Numbered from the stretch's first letter, positions 31,505 to 41,900 are shown. The stretch: DNA of 64,000 nt from Dielma sp000508965 (GCA_000508965.1 BAHV02000010.1:496001-560000); one strand, 5' to 3'. Notes: generated from the letters alone by a model not told the origin. Numbers and translations: made by a program.

Positions 31505-34132
31505 ATGAAAACAAAATATGTATATAAGTTTTCAGAAGGCAACGGCAATATGCGCGAGCTGCTTGGCGGCAAGGGTGCCAATCTTGCGGAAATGAAAAAT
31601 CTCGGTATGCCGGTTCCTGATGGATTCACGGTTACGACCGAAGTCTGCAACCGTTATTATGAAGACGGTGAGAAAATTCACGAAGAAATTCTCGATGAAA
31701 TTTTAGAGAACTTAAAAGATCTTGAAGATCGTACAGGTAAAAAGTTAGGAAATGTGGAGAATCCATTGCTTGTATCTGTTCGTTCCGGTGCGCGTGCTTC
31801 AATGCCTGGTATGATGGATACTATTTTAAATCTGGGTATCAATGATGATGTTGTTGAGACAATTGCGCGATTAACTAATAATCCGCGTTTCGCTTATGAC
31901 AGCTATCGACGTTTTATTCAAATGTTTGCCGATGTTGTTATGGGGCTTTCTAAGGCTAAGTTTGAAACGATTATCGATGACATTAAGGCTGAGAAGGATG
32001 TTCATTTAGACACTGATCTTGATGCTGAAGATCTGAAGGAAATGGTTAAACGTTTTAAGGCTTTTTATCAGCGTCAGTTAAATGAAGAATTCCCTATGGA
32101 CCCTAAGGTTCAATTGATTAAATCAGTTGAAGCGGTATTCCGCAGCTGGAATAACCCGCGTGCGATTTATTACCGCCGCATGAACGATATTCCTAGTGAA
32201 TGGGGTACAGCGGTTAACGTTCAGTCTATGGCTTTTGGAAACATGGGCAATGACTGCGGCACCGGTGTAGCATTTACAAGAAATCCGGCTACCGGTGAAA
32301 AGAAATTATTCGGTGAATTCCTGATGAATGCTCAGGGTGAAGATGTTGTAGCCGGTATCCGTACACCTCAGACAATCGATCAGCTGAAGGAAGTTATGCC
32401 AGATGTTTATGATCAGTTTGTGGAAATCTGCGGAAAATTGGAAGAACATTACCGCGATATGCAGGATATGGAATTTACCATTGAAAAAGGTAAGCTGTAT
32501 ATGCTGCAGACTCGTAATGGTAAACGTACAGCTAAGGCGGCTTTAAAGATTGCTTGTGATTTAGTATCTGAAGGTTTGATTACGAAGGAAAAAGCATTGA
32601 TGATGGTTGATCCTAAACAGCTGGATTCTTTACTGCATCCGCAGTTCTCACCGGAAGAGTTAAAGAAGGCGACACCAATTGCTAAGGCATTGCCGGCATC
32701 ACCGGGGGCTGCCTGCGGACATATCGTATTCTCTGCAGAGGATGCTATTCAAAAGGCTGCTGTAGGTCATAAGGTTGTTCTTGTTCGTCTTGAAACTTCA
32801 CCTGAAGACATCGAGGGTATGGCTGTTTCTCAAGGTATTCTGACTGTTCGCGGCGGTATGACAAGTCATGCGGCAGTAGTTGCCAGAGGTATGGGTACAT
32901 GCTGTGTATCCGGCTGCGGTGATATTAAGATTGATGAAGAAAATAAATGCTTTACAGTTAATGGTGTTACTTATAAGGAAGATGATCCAATCTCTATTGA
33001 CGGATCTACTGGCTTTATCTATGGTGAAGCGATTCCAACCATTCCTGCCAGTCTGTCTGGTGACTTTGGAACCTTTATGCAATGGGCTGACGATGCCCGC
33101 GTATTGCAGGTAAGAACAAATGCCGATACGCCAAAAGATGCTGCTCAGGCAGTTGCTTATGGGGCTGAAGGCATTGGTTTAGTTCGTACTGAACATATGT
33201 TCTTTGAGGGTGAACGAATCAAAGCGGTTCGTGAAATGATCGTCTCTAAAACAGAAGCTCAGCGCCGTACAGCGCTTGATAAGATCCTGCCGATGCAGCA
33301 GGGTGACTTTGAAGCTATTTATGAAACGATGAAGGGTCTGCCGGTAACCATTCGTTACTTAGATCCGCCTCTGCATGAATTCCTGCCAACAAGCTCATAT
33401 GACATCTCTCAGTTGGCTGCTGATATGAAACTTGATTTAGATGAGCTGAAAGCAGTAATTCAGGGGCTTCATGAATTCAACCCAATGATGGGACATCGTG
33501 GCTGCCGTCTGGCTGTTACTTATCCGGAAATTGCTGAAATGCAGACAAGAGCTGTAATTCAAGCGGCTATCGCAGTAAATAATCGGCACCCGGAATACCA
33601 CATCAAACCGGAAATCATGATTCCGCTGGTTGGGGATCGCAATGAATTAAAATATGTAAAAGATATTGTCGTGAAGACAGCAGATGCTATCATCAAGGAA
33701 AATAACGTTGAGCTTAACTACTCTGTGGGTACGATGATTGAGATTCCGAGAGCAGCATTGCTGGCGGATGAGATTGCGGAAGAAGCTGAATTCTTCAGTT
33801 TCGGAACAAACGATTTAACTCAGATGACCTTTGGCTTCTCTCGTGATGATGCTGGCGGTTTCTTAAAGGATTACTATGACAAGAAAATTTATGAACAAGA
33901 TCCATTTGCCCGTATTGACCAACGCGGTGTCGGCAAACTGATTAAGATGGCTGCTGAACTTGGCCGTTCTGCACGCCCGGATATCAAACTTGGCATCTGC
34001 GGCGAGCATGGCGGTGATCCAGCTTCGATTGAATTCTGTCATAAATTGGGCTTAACTTATGTGTCATGTTCACCTTTCCGTGTACCAATTGCACGTTTAG
34101 CTGCTGCTCAGGCTGCAATTAAAAATCGATAG
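31505..34132 (+). CDS. ppdK: Pyruvate, phosphate dikinase
   Basis: 875 residues, full length, SD GAGGAGG. Interconverts pyruvate + ATP + Pi and PEP + AMP + PPi, linking glycolysis to gluconeogenesis or PPi-driven energy metabolism in anaerobes. N-terminal nucleotide-binding domain (LLGGKGANLAEM, VSVRSGARASMPGMMDT), swivelling phosphohistidine domain (GGMTSHAAVVARGMG with the catalytic His), and the C-terminal PEP/pyruvate barrel (TNDLTQMTFGFSRDD, GICGEHGGDP). No PPDK regulatory protein gene is adjacent. Isolated between two decayed stretches. Confidence 0.98.
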   Translation: MKTKYVYKFSEGNGNMRELLGGKGANLAEMKNLGMPVPDGFTVTTEVCNRYYEDGEKIHEEILDEILENLKDLEDRTGKKLGNVENPLLVSVRSGARASMPGMMDTILNLGINDDVVETIARLTNNPRFAYDSYRRFIQMFADVVMGLSKAKFETIIDDIKAEKDVHLDTDLDAEDLKEMVKRFKAFYQRQLNEEFPMDPKVQLIKSVEAVFRSWNNPRAIYYRRMNDIPSEWGTAVNVQSMAFGNMGNDCGTGVAFTRNPATGEKKLFGEFLMNAQGEDVVAGIRTPQTIDQLKEVMPDVYDQFVEICGKLEEHYRDMQDMEFTIEKGKLYMLQTRNGKRTAKAALKIACDLVSEGLITKEKALMMVDPKQLDSLLHPQFSPEELKKATPIAKALPASPGAACGHIVFSAEDAIQKAAVGHKVVLVRLETSPEDIEGMAVSQGILTVRGGMTSHAAVVARGMGTCCVSGCGDIKIDEENKCFTVNGVTYKEDDPISIDGSTGFIYGEAIPTIPASLSGDFGTFMQWADDARVLQVRTNADTPKDAAQAVAYGAEGIGLVRTEHMFFEGERIKAVREMIVSKTEAQRRTALDKILPMQQGDFEAIYETMKGLPVTIRYLDPPLHEFLPTSSYDISQLAADMKLDLDELKAVIQGLHEFNPMMGHRGCRLAVTYPEIAEMQTRAVIQAAIAVNNRHPEYHIKPEIMIPLVGDRNELKYVKDIVVKTADAIIKENNVELNYSVGTMIEIPRAALLADEIAEEAEFFSFGTNDLTQMTFGFSRDDAGGFLKDYYDKKIYEQDPFARIDQRGVGKLIKMAAELGRSARPDIKLGICGEHGGDPASIEFCHKLGLTYVSCSPFRVPIARLAAAQAAIKNR

Positions 34133-34156
34133 GATCGATAATTACTGATTCAATTA

Positions 34157-34189
34157 AAAGCGTATTATTCAGAATGAGTAATACGCTTT
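34157..34189 (+). terminator. Terminator of ppdK
   Basis: AAAGCGTATTA/TAATACGCTTT 11-base perfect stem with an 11-base loop, 24 bases after the ppdK stop codon. The T tract is short. Confidence 0.8.
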
Positions 34190-34302
34190 CGTCTTATGGT
34201 TGTTAAAGGGGTAAGAAAATGAATTTTTAAAGGGATTACTGATATGGCTGCTCTGTGCTGTCTTAGATTGCTTTGGGTTGGCTAGATAACTAAACTTAAT
34301 GA

Positions 34303-34805
34303 ATGACTGAAAAAAATAAGATGCCTTTATTGTTATATTTAAGCGTCTTGATTGCAGGATTTCCTTTTTTATTCATTGTGCAGCTGCCAGAGGGACTTTA
34401 TCTGATAAAATACTGCTTTATTCATGATTGTGATTTTTATAACCTTGCTGGCTTAAAGCATAATGAAGCTAAATACGGTGAATTACTGGGGCGGTGTGCT
34501 GAAGGATACTGATGGAAATATCACAGCGTATGTGATGCAGTATTTCATCTTTATGCTGCTTCAGACGCTTGCAGTATATCCAGCGCAGTCTATTATGTGA
34601 TACTTTGCAGTGCCTGTGTGCGGTGTTAGGCAATTTATATTAAAAATAGAAAATTCAAAGCACCGTTTAATAAAGATTTATTATATGAACTGCTGGCATC
34701 TCTTATTTTTTCAATCGGATTTGATGGATTGATCAGTATAATGGCTTTATCCTGACCGCGATGATGTCCATGGCGCAGAGTGTTTTGTCAGCAACGGCCG
34801 ATTAG
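34303..34805 (+). pseudogene. Decayed membrane-protein gene
   Basis: A 69-codon frame begins with a charged N-terminus and a hydrophobic segment (PLLLYLSVLIAGFPFLFIV). After it, another frame reads NTVNYWGGVLKDTDGN and a second hydrophobic span (YVMQYFIFMLLQTLAVY) until a stop at about 34600, and further short hydrophobic runs follow in other frames. This fits one small polytopic membrane protein broken by frameshifts and stops. The parent family is not recognised; no SD marks the first ATG. The rest of 34190-34843 holds nothing else I can identify. Confidence 0.45.
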
Positions 34806-34843
34806 TTTAAGGGATTGATAATCTTTAAAAAGGAGGCATTTTT

Positions 34844-35404
34844 ATGCGAAAGAATTTTGGCGCAAAGCCATATATGTATCCACAACCGGTTTTAATTATA
34901 GCTGCCTATGATGAAGCGGGCGTTCCGAATGCGATGAATGCGGCATGGGGGTGCATTGCTGATTATAAGCAAGTGGCGCTTTATCTTAGCGGTGAACATA
35001 AAACCGTAAAGAATATCCTTCAGCGGCAAGCTTTCACGATCAGTATGGCAGATAAGCAGCATGTGACTGAATGTGATTATGTTGGTATCGTATCCGGCAA
35101 TAAGGTGCCTGATAAATTTCGCAAGGCAGGTTTCCATGCGACAAAGAGTGAATTTGTAGATGCACCGCTGATTGATGAACTGCCCATGAGCCTTGAATGC
35201 AAGCTGTTGAGCTTTGATGAGGAAAGTGAACTCTTAATCGGTGAAATCATCAATGTAAGCGCAGATGAAAGCATTCTTGATGAGGAAGGAAGAATTGATC
35301 CTGTCAAGCTGGCGCCAATTACCTTTGATGCCGTACATAATACTTATATCACGCTTGGCGAAAAAGTCGGCAATGCTTTTAAAGATGGAAATAAGCTGAA
35401 GTAA
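34844..35404 (+). CDS. Flavin reductase family protein
   Basis: 186 residues, SD AAGGAGGC. An FMN-binding split-barrel of the flavin reductase-like domain: PQPVLIIAAYDEAGVPNAMNAAWG at the N-terminus, HKTVKNILQ and the C-terminal APITFDAVHNTYITLGEKVG are typical of the clostridial flavoredoxin-like group. Uses FMN to carry electrons or reduce small substrates. Alone in its unit, with its own terminator. Specific partner unknown. Confidence 0.88.
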   Translation: MRKNFGAKPYMYPQPVLIIAAYDEAGVPNAMNAAWGCIADYKQVALYLSGEHKTVKNILQRQAFTISMADKQHVTECDYVGIVSGNKVPDKFRKAGFHATKSEFVDAPLIDELPMSLECKLLSFDEESELLIGEIINVSADESILDEEGRIDPVKLAPITFDAVHNTYITLGEKVGNAFKDGNKLK

Positions 35405-35411
35405 AAACCAT

Positions 35412-35461
35412 AAAAGGAAGCTAACCGCTGTTGTAATCTACAGCATAAGGCTTCCTTTTTT
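35412..35461 (+). terminator. Terminator of the flavin reductase gene
   Basis: AAAAGGAAGC/GCTTCCTTTT outer stem, an inner GCTG/CAGC pair and a T run right after the stop codon. Confidence 0.88.
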
Positions 35462-35635
35462 ACAGTAAATATAGTTAAGCGGGTGAAGACTGCCGCCAAT
35501 TACATATAAAAGGATTTTCATCTTTTGCCTTTGCATAGCATAAAGTATCTTCCATCTATCCATGTGAATGAATTCGTGATTTTCTTGTGTTTACACTTAT
35601 TCTAAATTGCAGAGTACATAGTAATTCATAAGGAT

Positions 35636-35664
35636 TTGTGATAAAATAATAAATATCATATAAT
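35636..35664 (+). promoter_or_regulatory. Promoter of the first hybrid kinase
   Basis: TTGTGA, a 17-base spacer and a perfect TATAAT. The region between the upstream terminator and this promoter (35462-35635) shows no gene or RNA signal. Confidence 0.65.
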
Positions 35665-35681
35665 GTAATGTGAGCTTGATG

Positions 35682-35736
35682 AATCAGGGGTAGATACTGC
35701 TTTTATGTATCATTATCGGTTAATACCCCCTTGATT
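35682..35736 (+). other. Hairpin in the kinase 5' leader
   Basis: AATCA-GGGGTA-GATAC pairs with GTATC...TACCCC-TGATT in three helices, the inner GATAC/GTATC closing a nine-base loop, with an asymmetric bulge of about 12 bases on the 3' side. It begins a few bases after the predicted transcription start and has no T tract. It matches no riboswitch class I know. It could control the kinase mRNA or simply stabilise it. Confidence 0.45.
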
Positions 35737-35773
35737 ATGAAGAAAAATCATTTCATTGCAGGAGGGTAGAAAA

Positions 35774-38700
35774 GTGATTAAAAACAAGGAAGAAGTAAGT
35801 GAATTTACAGCTCATATCCTGCGTACATTTTTTCAGGATAACAATATCGAACCATTAATCAATGCAATGGATGAGAATATTATTTGGTTTGGCTCAGGAC
35901 GTGCGCAATCAGCGGTAGGTAAAGCTGCGGTTGCCAAGCAATTTATTGACGGTAAGGATGATCTTCAGCCATGCGTTCTTAGCCGGGAGCATTACGATGT
36001 TGTGCTGCTGGGTGAGGATGATGCGGTTTGTCAGGGGTCCAGCTATATGGATACCAGAGCGGATAATGAAGTCAGCATCCATGAATTCCAGCGGATCACC
36101 CTTGTTCTGCATAAGGCGCCTGATGGCTTTAAGATAAAGCATATGCATCATTCAATCGCTTATGATGCAATGGAGGATGAACGTTTATTTCCGCTTCAAT
36201 ATGGGAAAGCACGTTATAAAGAGCTGCAGGATGAATTAAAAGCCCGTGATAATCAGATTGAACTGATGCTTTCTCAATTGCCGGGCGGTACGACTATTTG
36301 CGCGATGGATGAACAGCTGACTACAAAATGGATCTCTTTGCAAGGCTGTGAATTGATAGGCTTTGCGAATGAAGCAGAATTTATGGAAGTCACCCACGGC
36401 AAAACGTCGTCTTTGATTTATGAACAGGATTTAGATAAGATTTATGATGAATTAATGAAATCAATTCAGGAACAGCGCAACTTCATGTGCGAATATCGGT
36501 TTAGAAGAGCTGATGGTCAGCTGATTTGGTTATTAAATATTGGTAAAATTATTAAAAATGATCAGGGTATTGATGAAGCTTATTGTTTTATCAGTGATAT
36601 TACCGAGCGTAAAGAACGTGAGTTATTGTATGCCAAGGCAGACCGTGATGTTAAGCGCCAAGCGGCTTTCATGATGGAATTGTTTAATACGCTGCCTTGC
36701 GGAATCATTCAGTTTAGTGTAGATGCGAAGCATCAGCTGCTGATGACGAACCGTCAGGGATGGGAAATCTACGGCTATGATGAAGAAAGCTTCCGCAGAG
36801 AAATTAAAAGTCCGCTTCAGTTTGTTCTTGCCAAGGACTATGATGCAATCGTTGAGACATTAAATAATATGAAGCTGGGTGATGAAACCGCTTATGAACG
36901 GCTGACATCTCGGCGGGACGGCAGTGAGCTGTGGATCTCAGTATTAATGAAGCGTTTGATCAATATGGATGGAAAAGATGTAATACAGGCCATTTATACA
37001 GATATTACGAATGAAAAGAAAATGCGTCTTGAAATAGAAAAGAGCCGTCGAGTTGAAACAGAATCATTAAGAGCTGCGATCGATACCGCATATCCGCTGA
37101 TTTATAATTTGAATTTAAGTGATGACAGCTATTCGTTGCTGCATAATGAATTAGAGGCTGGATTGTCAGAAACCGGCAGTTATCATCAGCTGTTTAACGA
37201 TTATTTTAAACGAGTGCATCCGGATTATCAGCAGGATTATGTAAAGAATTTCCGCCGTGAAGCTATGGCTGAACGTTTTGCGAAGGGGGAAAAAGAAATT
37301 TACATGGAACTGCTTCAGCAGGATGTCAGCGGCAGCTATCACTGGCAGTCAGCGCATGTGATTCATGTTGAAGATCCTTATGCGGAATCACAGCTGGCAA
37401 TTCTATTGGTTAAGGGCTTGGATGAACAGAAGAGTGAACAGGCCAGACAGGAACAGCTGCTTCGTGACGCCCTGCAAAGAGCCAATGCCGCCAATGAAGC
37501 AAAAAGTGATTTTCTGTCCCGTATGAGCCATGACATTCGTACACCGATGAATGCGATCATCGGCATGGCAACGATCGGTAAGATGAAGCAGGGGGATGTT
37601 GAAACTACCTTGCACTGTTTTGATAAAATTGACACTTCAAGCCGATATTTGCTGGCTTTGATTAATGATATCCTTGATATGTCGAAGATCGAACAGGGAA
37701 AGATGCAGATTAATGAGGATGAATTCAGCTTGCAGGATGTGCTCCAGGAAATTAACAGTATCTTGGTGCCGCAGACCAGTGAGAAAGAAATACAATATGA
37801 GATGCGGATTCTTGAGCCGTTAGCAGATGAGTATCAGGGAGATGTGCTGCATCTGCGTCAGATTCTCTTGAATCTTTTAAGTAATGCATTGAAGTTCACT
37901 TCTGAAAAGGGTAAGATTATCGTTACTATCAGTAATGAGTATACAAGCAATGGTTACGCGCATTTAAAATTTTCAGTAAAGGATAACGGCATCGGTATTT
38001 CTGAATCATTTAAACAGAGGCTGTTTCAGCCATTCGAACAGGAGTACAGTGATAATGCCCGCAATAAGGCAGGCAGCGGTCTTGGTCTGTCAATCGTGCA
38101 TAACCTTGTTAAACTCATGGGCGGCAGTATCAGTGTTGAAAGTGAGCAGGGCGTTGGAACGGAGTTTATTGTTCAGCTGCCGCTGAAGTTGATTCACGTT
38201 GATCATAAACAGGAAGAAATACGCCGTCAGCGTGAGCTTTTAAAGGATTTGAGTATTTTAGTTGTCGATGATGATGAAATTGTAGGTGAACAGGTTACCG
38301 CTGTTCTGAAAAATATCGGCGCTGATTGTGAATGGGTTGATTCAGGAATCAAAGCTGTCGCATCGGTGCGTGAGCGAATAGATAAGCATGAATTATATGA
38401 TGTAGCGATGATTGACTGGAAGATGCCGGATATGGATGGCTTAGAAACTACCCGCCGAATCCGTCAGCTTGTCGGTCCGGATACGATGATTATTATTATA
38501 TCCGCATATGATTGGAGCAGCATTCAAAATGAGGCAATCGCGGCAGGCGCGAATGGTTTTATAACGAAACCATTGTTTACTTCATCAATCTGCTCTACGT
38601 TGGGCAGTATGTTTACTCATCATGAAGAGCAGTCTGAACCGAAGCCTGAATATAATCTGAAAGGCAAACGTATCTTACTGGCTGAAGATAATGAGTTGAA

Positions 38701-39052
38701 TATGGAAATTGCTAAAACACTGCTTGAGATGCAGGGAATGATTGTTGAACCAGCGGTTAATGGTGCTGAGGCGGCAGCCATGGTACAAAATCATCCTGAA
38801 GGTACTTATTATGCGGTACTAATGGATATCCGCATGCCAGTTATGGATGGTTTGACGGCAGCCCGTAAAATTCGTGCCTTACCTGGTGAGCGCGGTCAGG
38901 TTGCCATTCTGGCAATGAGTGCCGATGCCTTTGAAGAAGATAAAGCAAAAGCCAGAAAGGCAGGAATGAACGGCTATTTGGTAAAGCCGGTTCATATTGA
39001 TGAATTATATCAGGCATTAAGTAATTTACAGGAAATAAGGATAAAGGAATAG
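35774..39052 (+). CDS. Hybrid histidine kinase with SnoaL-like and PAS domains
   Basis: 1092 residues from the GTG at 35774, seven bases after GGAGGG. Domain order: SnoaL/NTF2-like fold (about 1-130; NTF2 marks NIEPLINAMDENIIWFGSG, YMDTRADNEVSIHEFQRI), PAS (170-290, ending ITERKERE), PAS (300-420), a further PAS-like region (420-560), coiled coil, HisKA with phospho-His in SRMSHDIRTPMNA, HATPase_c (DNGIGIS, GSGLGLS), and two receiver domains (DWKMPD, DIRMPV). No membrane span, so it senses a cytoplasmic cue. No Hpt or separate regulator nearby. Same direction as the next kinase, with 88 bases and no terminator between. Confidence 0.92.
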   Translation: MIKNKEEVSEFTAHILRTFFQDNNIEPLINAMDENIIWFGSGRAQSAVGKAAVAKQFIDGKDDLQPCVLSREHYDVVLLGEDDAVCQGSSYMDTRADNEVSIHEFQRITLVLHKAPDGFKIKHMHHSIAYDAMEDERLFPLQYGKARYKELQDELKARDNQIELMLSQLPGGTTICAMDEQLTTKWISLQGCELIGFANEAEFMEVTHGKTSSLIYEQDLDKIYDELMKSIQEQRNFMCEYRFRRADGQLIWLLNIGKIIKNDQGIDEAYCFISDITERKERELLYAKADRDVKRQAAFMMELFNTLPCGIIQFSVDAKHQLLMTNRQGWEIYGYDEESFRREIKSPLQFVLAKDYDAIVETLNNMKLGDETAYERLTSRRDGSELWISVLMKRLINMDGKDVIQAIYTDITNEKKMRLEIEKSRRVETESLRAAIDTAYPLIYNLNLSDDSYSLLHNELEAGLSETGSYHQLFNDYFKRVHPDYQQDYVKNFRREAMAERFAKGEKEIYMELLQQDVSGSYHWQSAHVIHVEDPYAESQLAILLVKGLDEQKSEQARQEQLLRDALQRANAANEAKSDFLSRMSHDIRTPMNAIIGMATIGKMKQGDVETTLHCFDKIDTSSRYLLALINDILDMSKIEQGKMQINEDEFSLQDVLQEINSILVPQTSEKEIQYEMRILEPLADEYQGDVLHLRQILLNLLSNALKFTSEKGKIIVTISNEYTSNGYAHLKFSVKDNGIGISESFKQRLFQPFEQEYSDNARNKAGSGLGLSIVHNLVKLMGGSISVESEQGVGTEFIVQLPLKLIHVDHKQEEIRRQRELLKDLSILVVDDDEIVGEQVTAVLKNIGADCEWVDSGIKAVASVRERIDKHELYDVAMIDWKMPDMDGLETTRRIRQLVGPDTMIIIISAYDWSSIQNEAIAAGANGFITKPLFTSSICSTLGSMFTHHEEQSEPKPEYNLKGKRILLAEDNELNMEIAKTLLEMQGMIVEPAVNGAEAAAMVQNHPEGTYYAVLMDIRMPVMDGLTAARKIRALPGERGQVAILAMSADAFEEDKAKARKAGMNGYLVKPVHIDELYQALSNLQEIRIKE

Positions 39053-39140
39053 TAATCACGATTGGTATTAAAGATTGCTATCATGTGTACTCAAGATTAT
39101 AATAGTTTCATAGGAAGCATGTTTTAAAGGAGATACTGCC

Positions 39141-41900
39141 ATGAATCAGACAGAGAATATACAGCGGTCGCAAGTACTTGAGGAATGGGCTTCAGCAAGG
39201 CTGGCGCTGATGGATGAAATGGGATTAGCTGCCTGTTATTTGCTGCTGGATGACGGACTGCCCCTGATTGCAGCTAATCAGCGGCTGAAAAAGCTTTGGC
39301 AGCTTTCATCAGATGCGGTTAAGCTAAAGCAGCTGCTGTCTGAAGAGACATATGAAAAACTGATCCATTCACTGCTTCAGCTTTCTGGTGAACAAAGTCA
39401 ATGCAGTGAGCTTTTGAGTCTGAAAATAAAGGGACTGACTGACCGCCGGCAGATGGATGCGACCATCACTGATCAGACGATCAACGGGAAAGCGGTGCTG
39501 TCGGCAGTTTTTCATGATATGAATGCTTTTTGCCAACAACAGGCAGCTTCGGATGCTGAGATAACGTCGCGCATTAAACAGATTGAATGGCTGATGTCAG
39601 AATATGAGGGCAATGTTTATATCAGCGATATGGATAACTACGAGCTTTTATACGTTAATGAGAAATCATGCGAAACACTTAATCGGCCAAAAGAAAAGCT
39701 GATCGGTAAAAAATGCTATGAGGCGATTCAGGGCCGAGGTGCACCTTGTCCATTTTGTACTAATCATCTTTTAAAAAAAGACGAAACTTATGCATGGGAG
39801 TTCTATAACCCCTCTTTGGACAGAACGTTTATGATTAAAAATCGCATGCTTGAATGGGAGGGCCGCCGCGCGCGGATCGAGCTGTCTCATGACATGCTGA
39901 GTACAGAGTATAAGCTGGCAAAAAAAGATCAGGAACGGGAAGCTATCATTAAAACGATTCCCGGCGGTTTGCTGCGCATCGATGCCAGAGATTATGATAC
40001 GGTTTTATGGTACAGCGATGAATTGCTTAAGCTGATCGGCTATACTGATGATCAATTTAAAACAGAGCTGGATTCAAAATGCTTATACATTCATCCAGAA
40101 GATATGGATCAAGTTTACAAGAGTGCTAAAGCATTAAATAAGACCGGTCAAAACGCGGTGCTGCAGACTCGCATTATCACTCGTTCTAAAGAAGAACGAA
40201 TGCTGACGATGACCTTATGCTACATCAGCGGTGAGGATAGCTGGGATCGAATTCCGTCAATTTACAGTGTAGGAATTGATATTACCGAGGCACATCTTCA
40301 GCAGGAGCGGCAGCGAAAAGCTTTAGAAGATGCTTATAATACAGCTAAGGTTGCCAATGAGGCTAAAACTAATTTCCTTTCATCGATGTCGCATGATATC
40401 CGCACGCCGATGAATGCCATTGTCGGTATGACAGTAATTGCTCAGGCAAATCTTAATCAGCCGCAGCGGGTTGCGGACTGTCTGAATAAAATTGATGTGT
40501 CCAGCCGGCATCTGTTGAATCTGATTAATGAAGTTCTCGACATGTCCAAAATTGAAAGCGGCAAGATTGATCTGATGCTGGAAAATTTTAAGCTGCCGGA
40601 GTTATTGCAGAATGTAATTGATATGTGTAAGCCTTTATTGGTGCAGAAAAATCTTAATTTTCAGATAACGGTCGGGCATCTGCTTCACGAGTGTGTGGTG
40701 ACTGACGGGGATCGTCTTCAGCAGATCTTAATGAATTTACTTTCAAATGCAATTAAATATACCCAAGAGGGCGGTACGATCCGCTTAGCGATTGAAGAAC
40801 ATGAATCAATGATTGATGGCCGTGAACGTTATGAATTTGTGATTTCAGACAATGGCATCGGAATGTCTGCGGATTTTATTCCGCATATCTTTGAACCGTT
40901 TTCAAGAGCTGAAGATACCCGCATTTCTAAAACCCAGGGAACCGGACTTGGCATGACAATTACCGAAAATATTATCCATATGATGAATGGAACGATTGAA
41001 GTCAAGAGTGAATTAGGCAAAGGCAGTCAATTTACGGTATCCTTGCCGCTGCAGGTGTGTCATGATGCGCAGGAGCAGACCGCTGAATTGATCAATCAAA
41101 CCGTGTTAATTGTTGACGATGATCAAACAGTCTGTGAAAGTGCGGCATTGCTGCTTGAAGAGCTTGGTATGCAAACGATAAATGCAGTATCCGGAGCGGC
41201 GGCGCTTGCGGAATTAGATCAAATGAGTTTTAGCCATAAGTCGGTATTTGCCGTATTGCTGGATTGGAAAATGCCGGATATGGACGTGCTTGAAACATTA
41301 AAACAAATACGCTTAAAAGCCGGTAATAAAGTGGCGGTTATTATCATGTCAGCCTATGATTTCTCCGGTGCAGAAGAAGTATTCATCAAAGCGGGTGCGG
41401 ATGCGTTCATTACCAAGCCGCTGTTTAAGTCCAAGCTGCTGCATATATTAAAGCTTTACTGCATGAGCAGCAAGCATAAAACAGCCAATGCGTTTATTGA
41501 GGAGAAGCACTCAGATCTGCAGGGACAACGAATTCTGCTTGTAGAGGATAACCAATTGAATCGGGAAATTGCAATGGAAATTTTAAATATGCAGGGCCTC
41601 TGCGTAGAAACCGCAGTCAACGGTCAGAAAGCTGTCGAAATGTTTAAACAATCGGCAGTAGGCGAGTATTCCGCAATCTTGATGGATATTCAAATGCCGG
41701 TTATGAACGGCTATGAAGCGACTGAAGCAATCCGTGCTTTAAAGCGTGAAGATGCAGGCACCATTCCAATCTTCGCACTGACGGCCAACGCTTTTATTAC
41801 CGATATTGTCAAGGCGCAGAATGCCGGTATGAACGGACATATCGCTAAGCCGATCGATGTGGAATTATTGATAAAAACATTACAAAAATGGATCGTTTAA
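39141..41900 (+). CDS. Hybrid histidine kinase with CxxC PAS domain
   Basis: 919 residues, SD AAAGGAG. Order: N-terminal domain of unknown fold (1-135), a PAS domain (about 150-260) with APCPFCTN (Cys203, Cys206) and LEWEGRRARIE, a second PAS (270-390), HisKA (SSMSHDIRTPMNA), HATPase_c (DNGIGMS, GTGLGMT) and two receivers (LDWKMPD; MDIQMPV). Soluble and cytoplasmic. The CxxC PAS recurs in the diguanylate cyclase facing it, so the two proteins probably sense the same kind of signal. Likely cotranscribed with the preceding kinase. Confidence 0.92.
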   Translation: MNQTENIQRSQVLEEWASARLALMDEMGLAACYLLLDDGLPLIAANQRLKKLWQLSSDAVKLKQLLSEETYEKLIHSLLQLSGEQSQCSELLSLKIKGLTDRRQMDATITDQTINGKAVLSAVFHDMNAFCQQQAASDAEITSRIKQIEWLMSEYEGNVYISDMDNYELLYVNEKSCETLNRPKEKLIGKKCYEAIQGRGAPCPFCTNHLLKKDETYAWEFYNPSLDRTFMIKNRMLEWEGRRARIELSHDMLSTEYKLAKKDQEREAIIKTIPGGLLRIDARDYDTVLWYSDELLKLIGYTDDQFKTELDSKCLYIHPEDMDQVYKSAKALNKTGQNAVLQTRIITRSKEERMLTMTLCYISGEDSWDRIPSIYSVGIDITEAHLQQERQRKALEDAYNTAKVANEAKTNFLSSMSHDIRTPMNAIVGMTVIAQANLNQPQRVADCLNKIDVSSRHLLNLINEVLDMSKIESGKIDLMLENFKLPELLQNVIDMCKPLLVQKNLNFQITVGHLLHECVVTDGDRLQQILMNLLSNAIKYTQEGGTIRLAIEEHESMIDGRERYEFVISDNGIGMSADFIPHIFEPFSRAEDTRISKTQGTGLGMTITENIIHMMNGTIEVKSELGKGSQFTVSLPLQVCHDAQEQTAELINQTVLIVDDDQTVCESAALLLEELGMQTINAVSGAAALAELDQMSFSHKSVFAVLLDWKMPDMDVLETLKQIRLKAGNKVAVIIMSAYDFSGAEEVFIKAGADAFITKPLFKSKLLHILKLYCMSSKHKTANAFIEEKHSDLQGQRILLVEDNQLNREIAMEILNMQGLCVETAVNGQKAVEMFKQSAVGEYSAILMDIQMPVMNGYEATEAIRALKREDAGTIPIFALTANAFITDIVKAQNAGMNGHIAKPIDVELLIKTLQKWIV

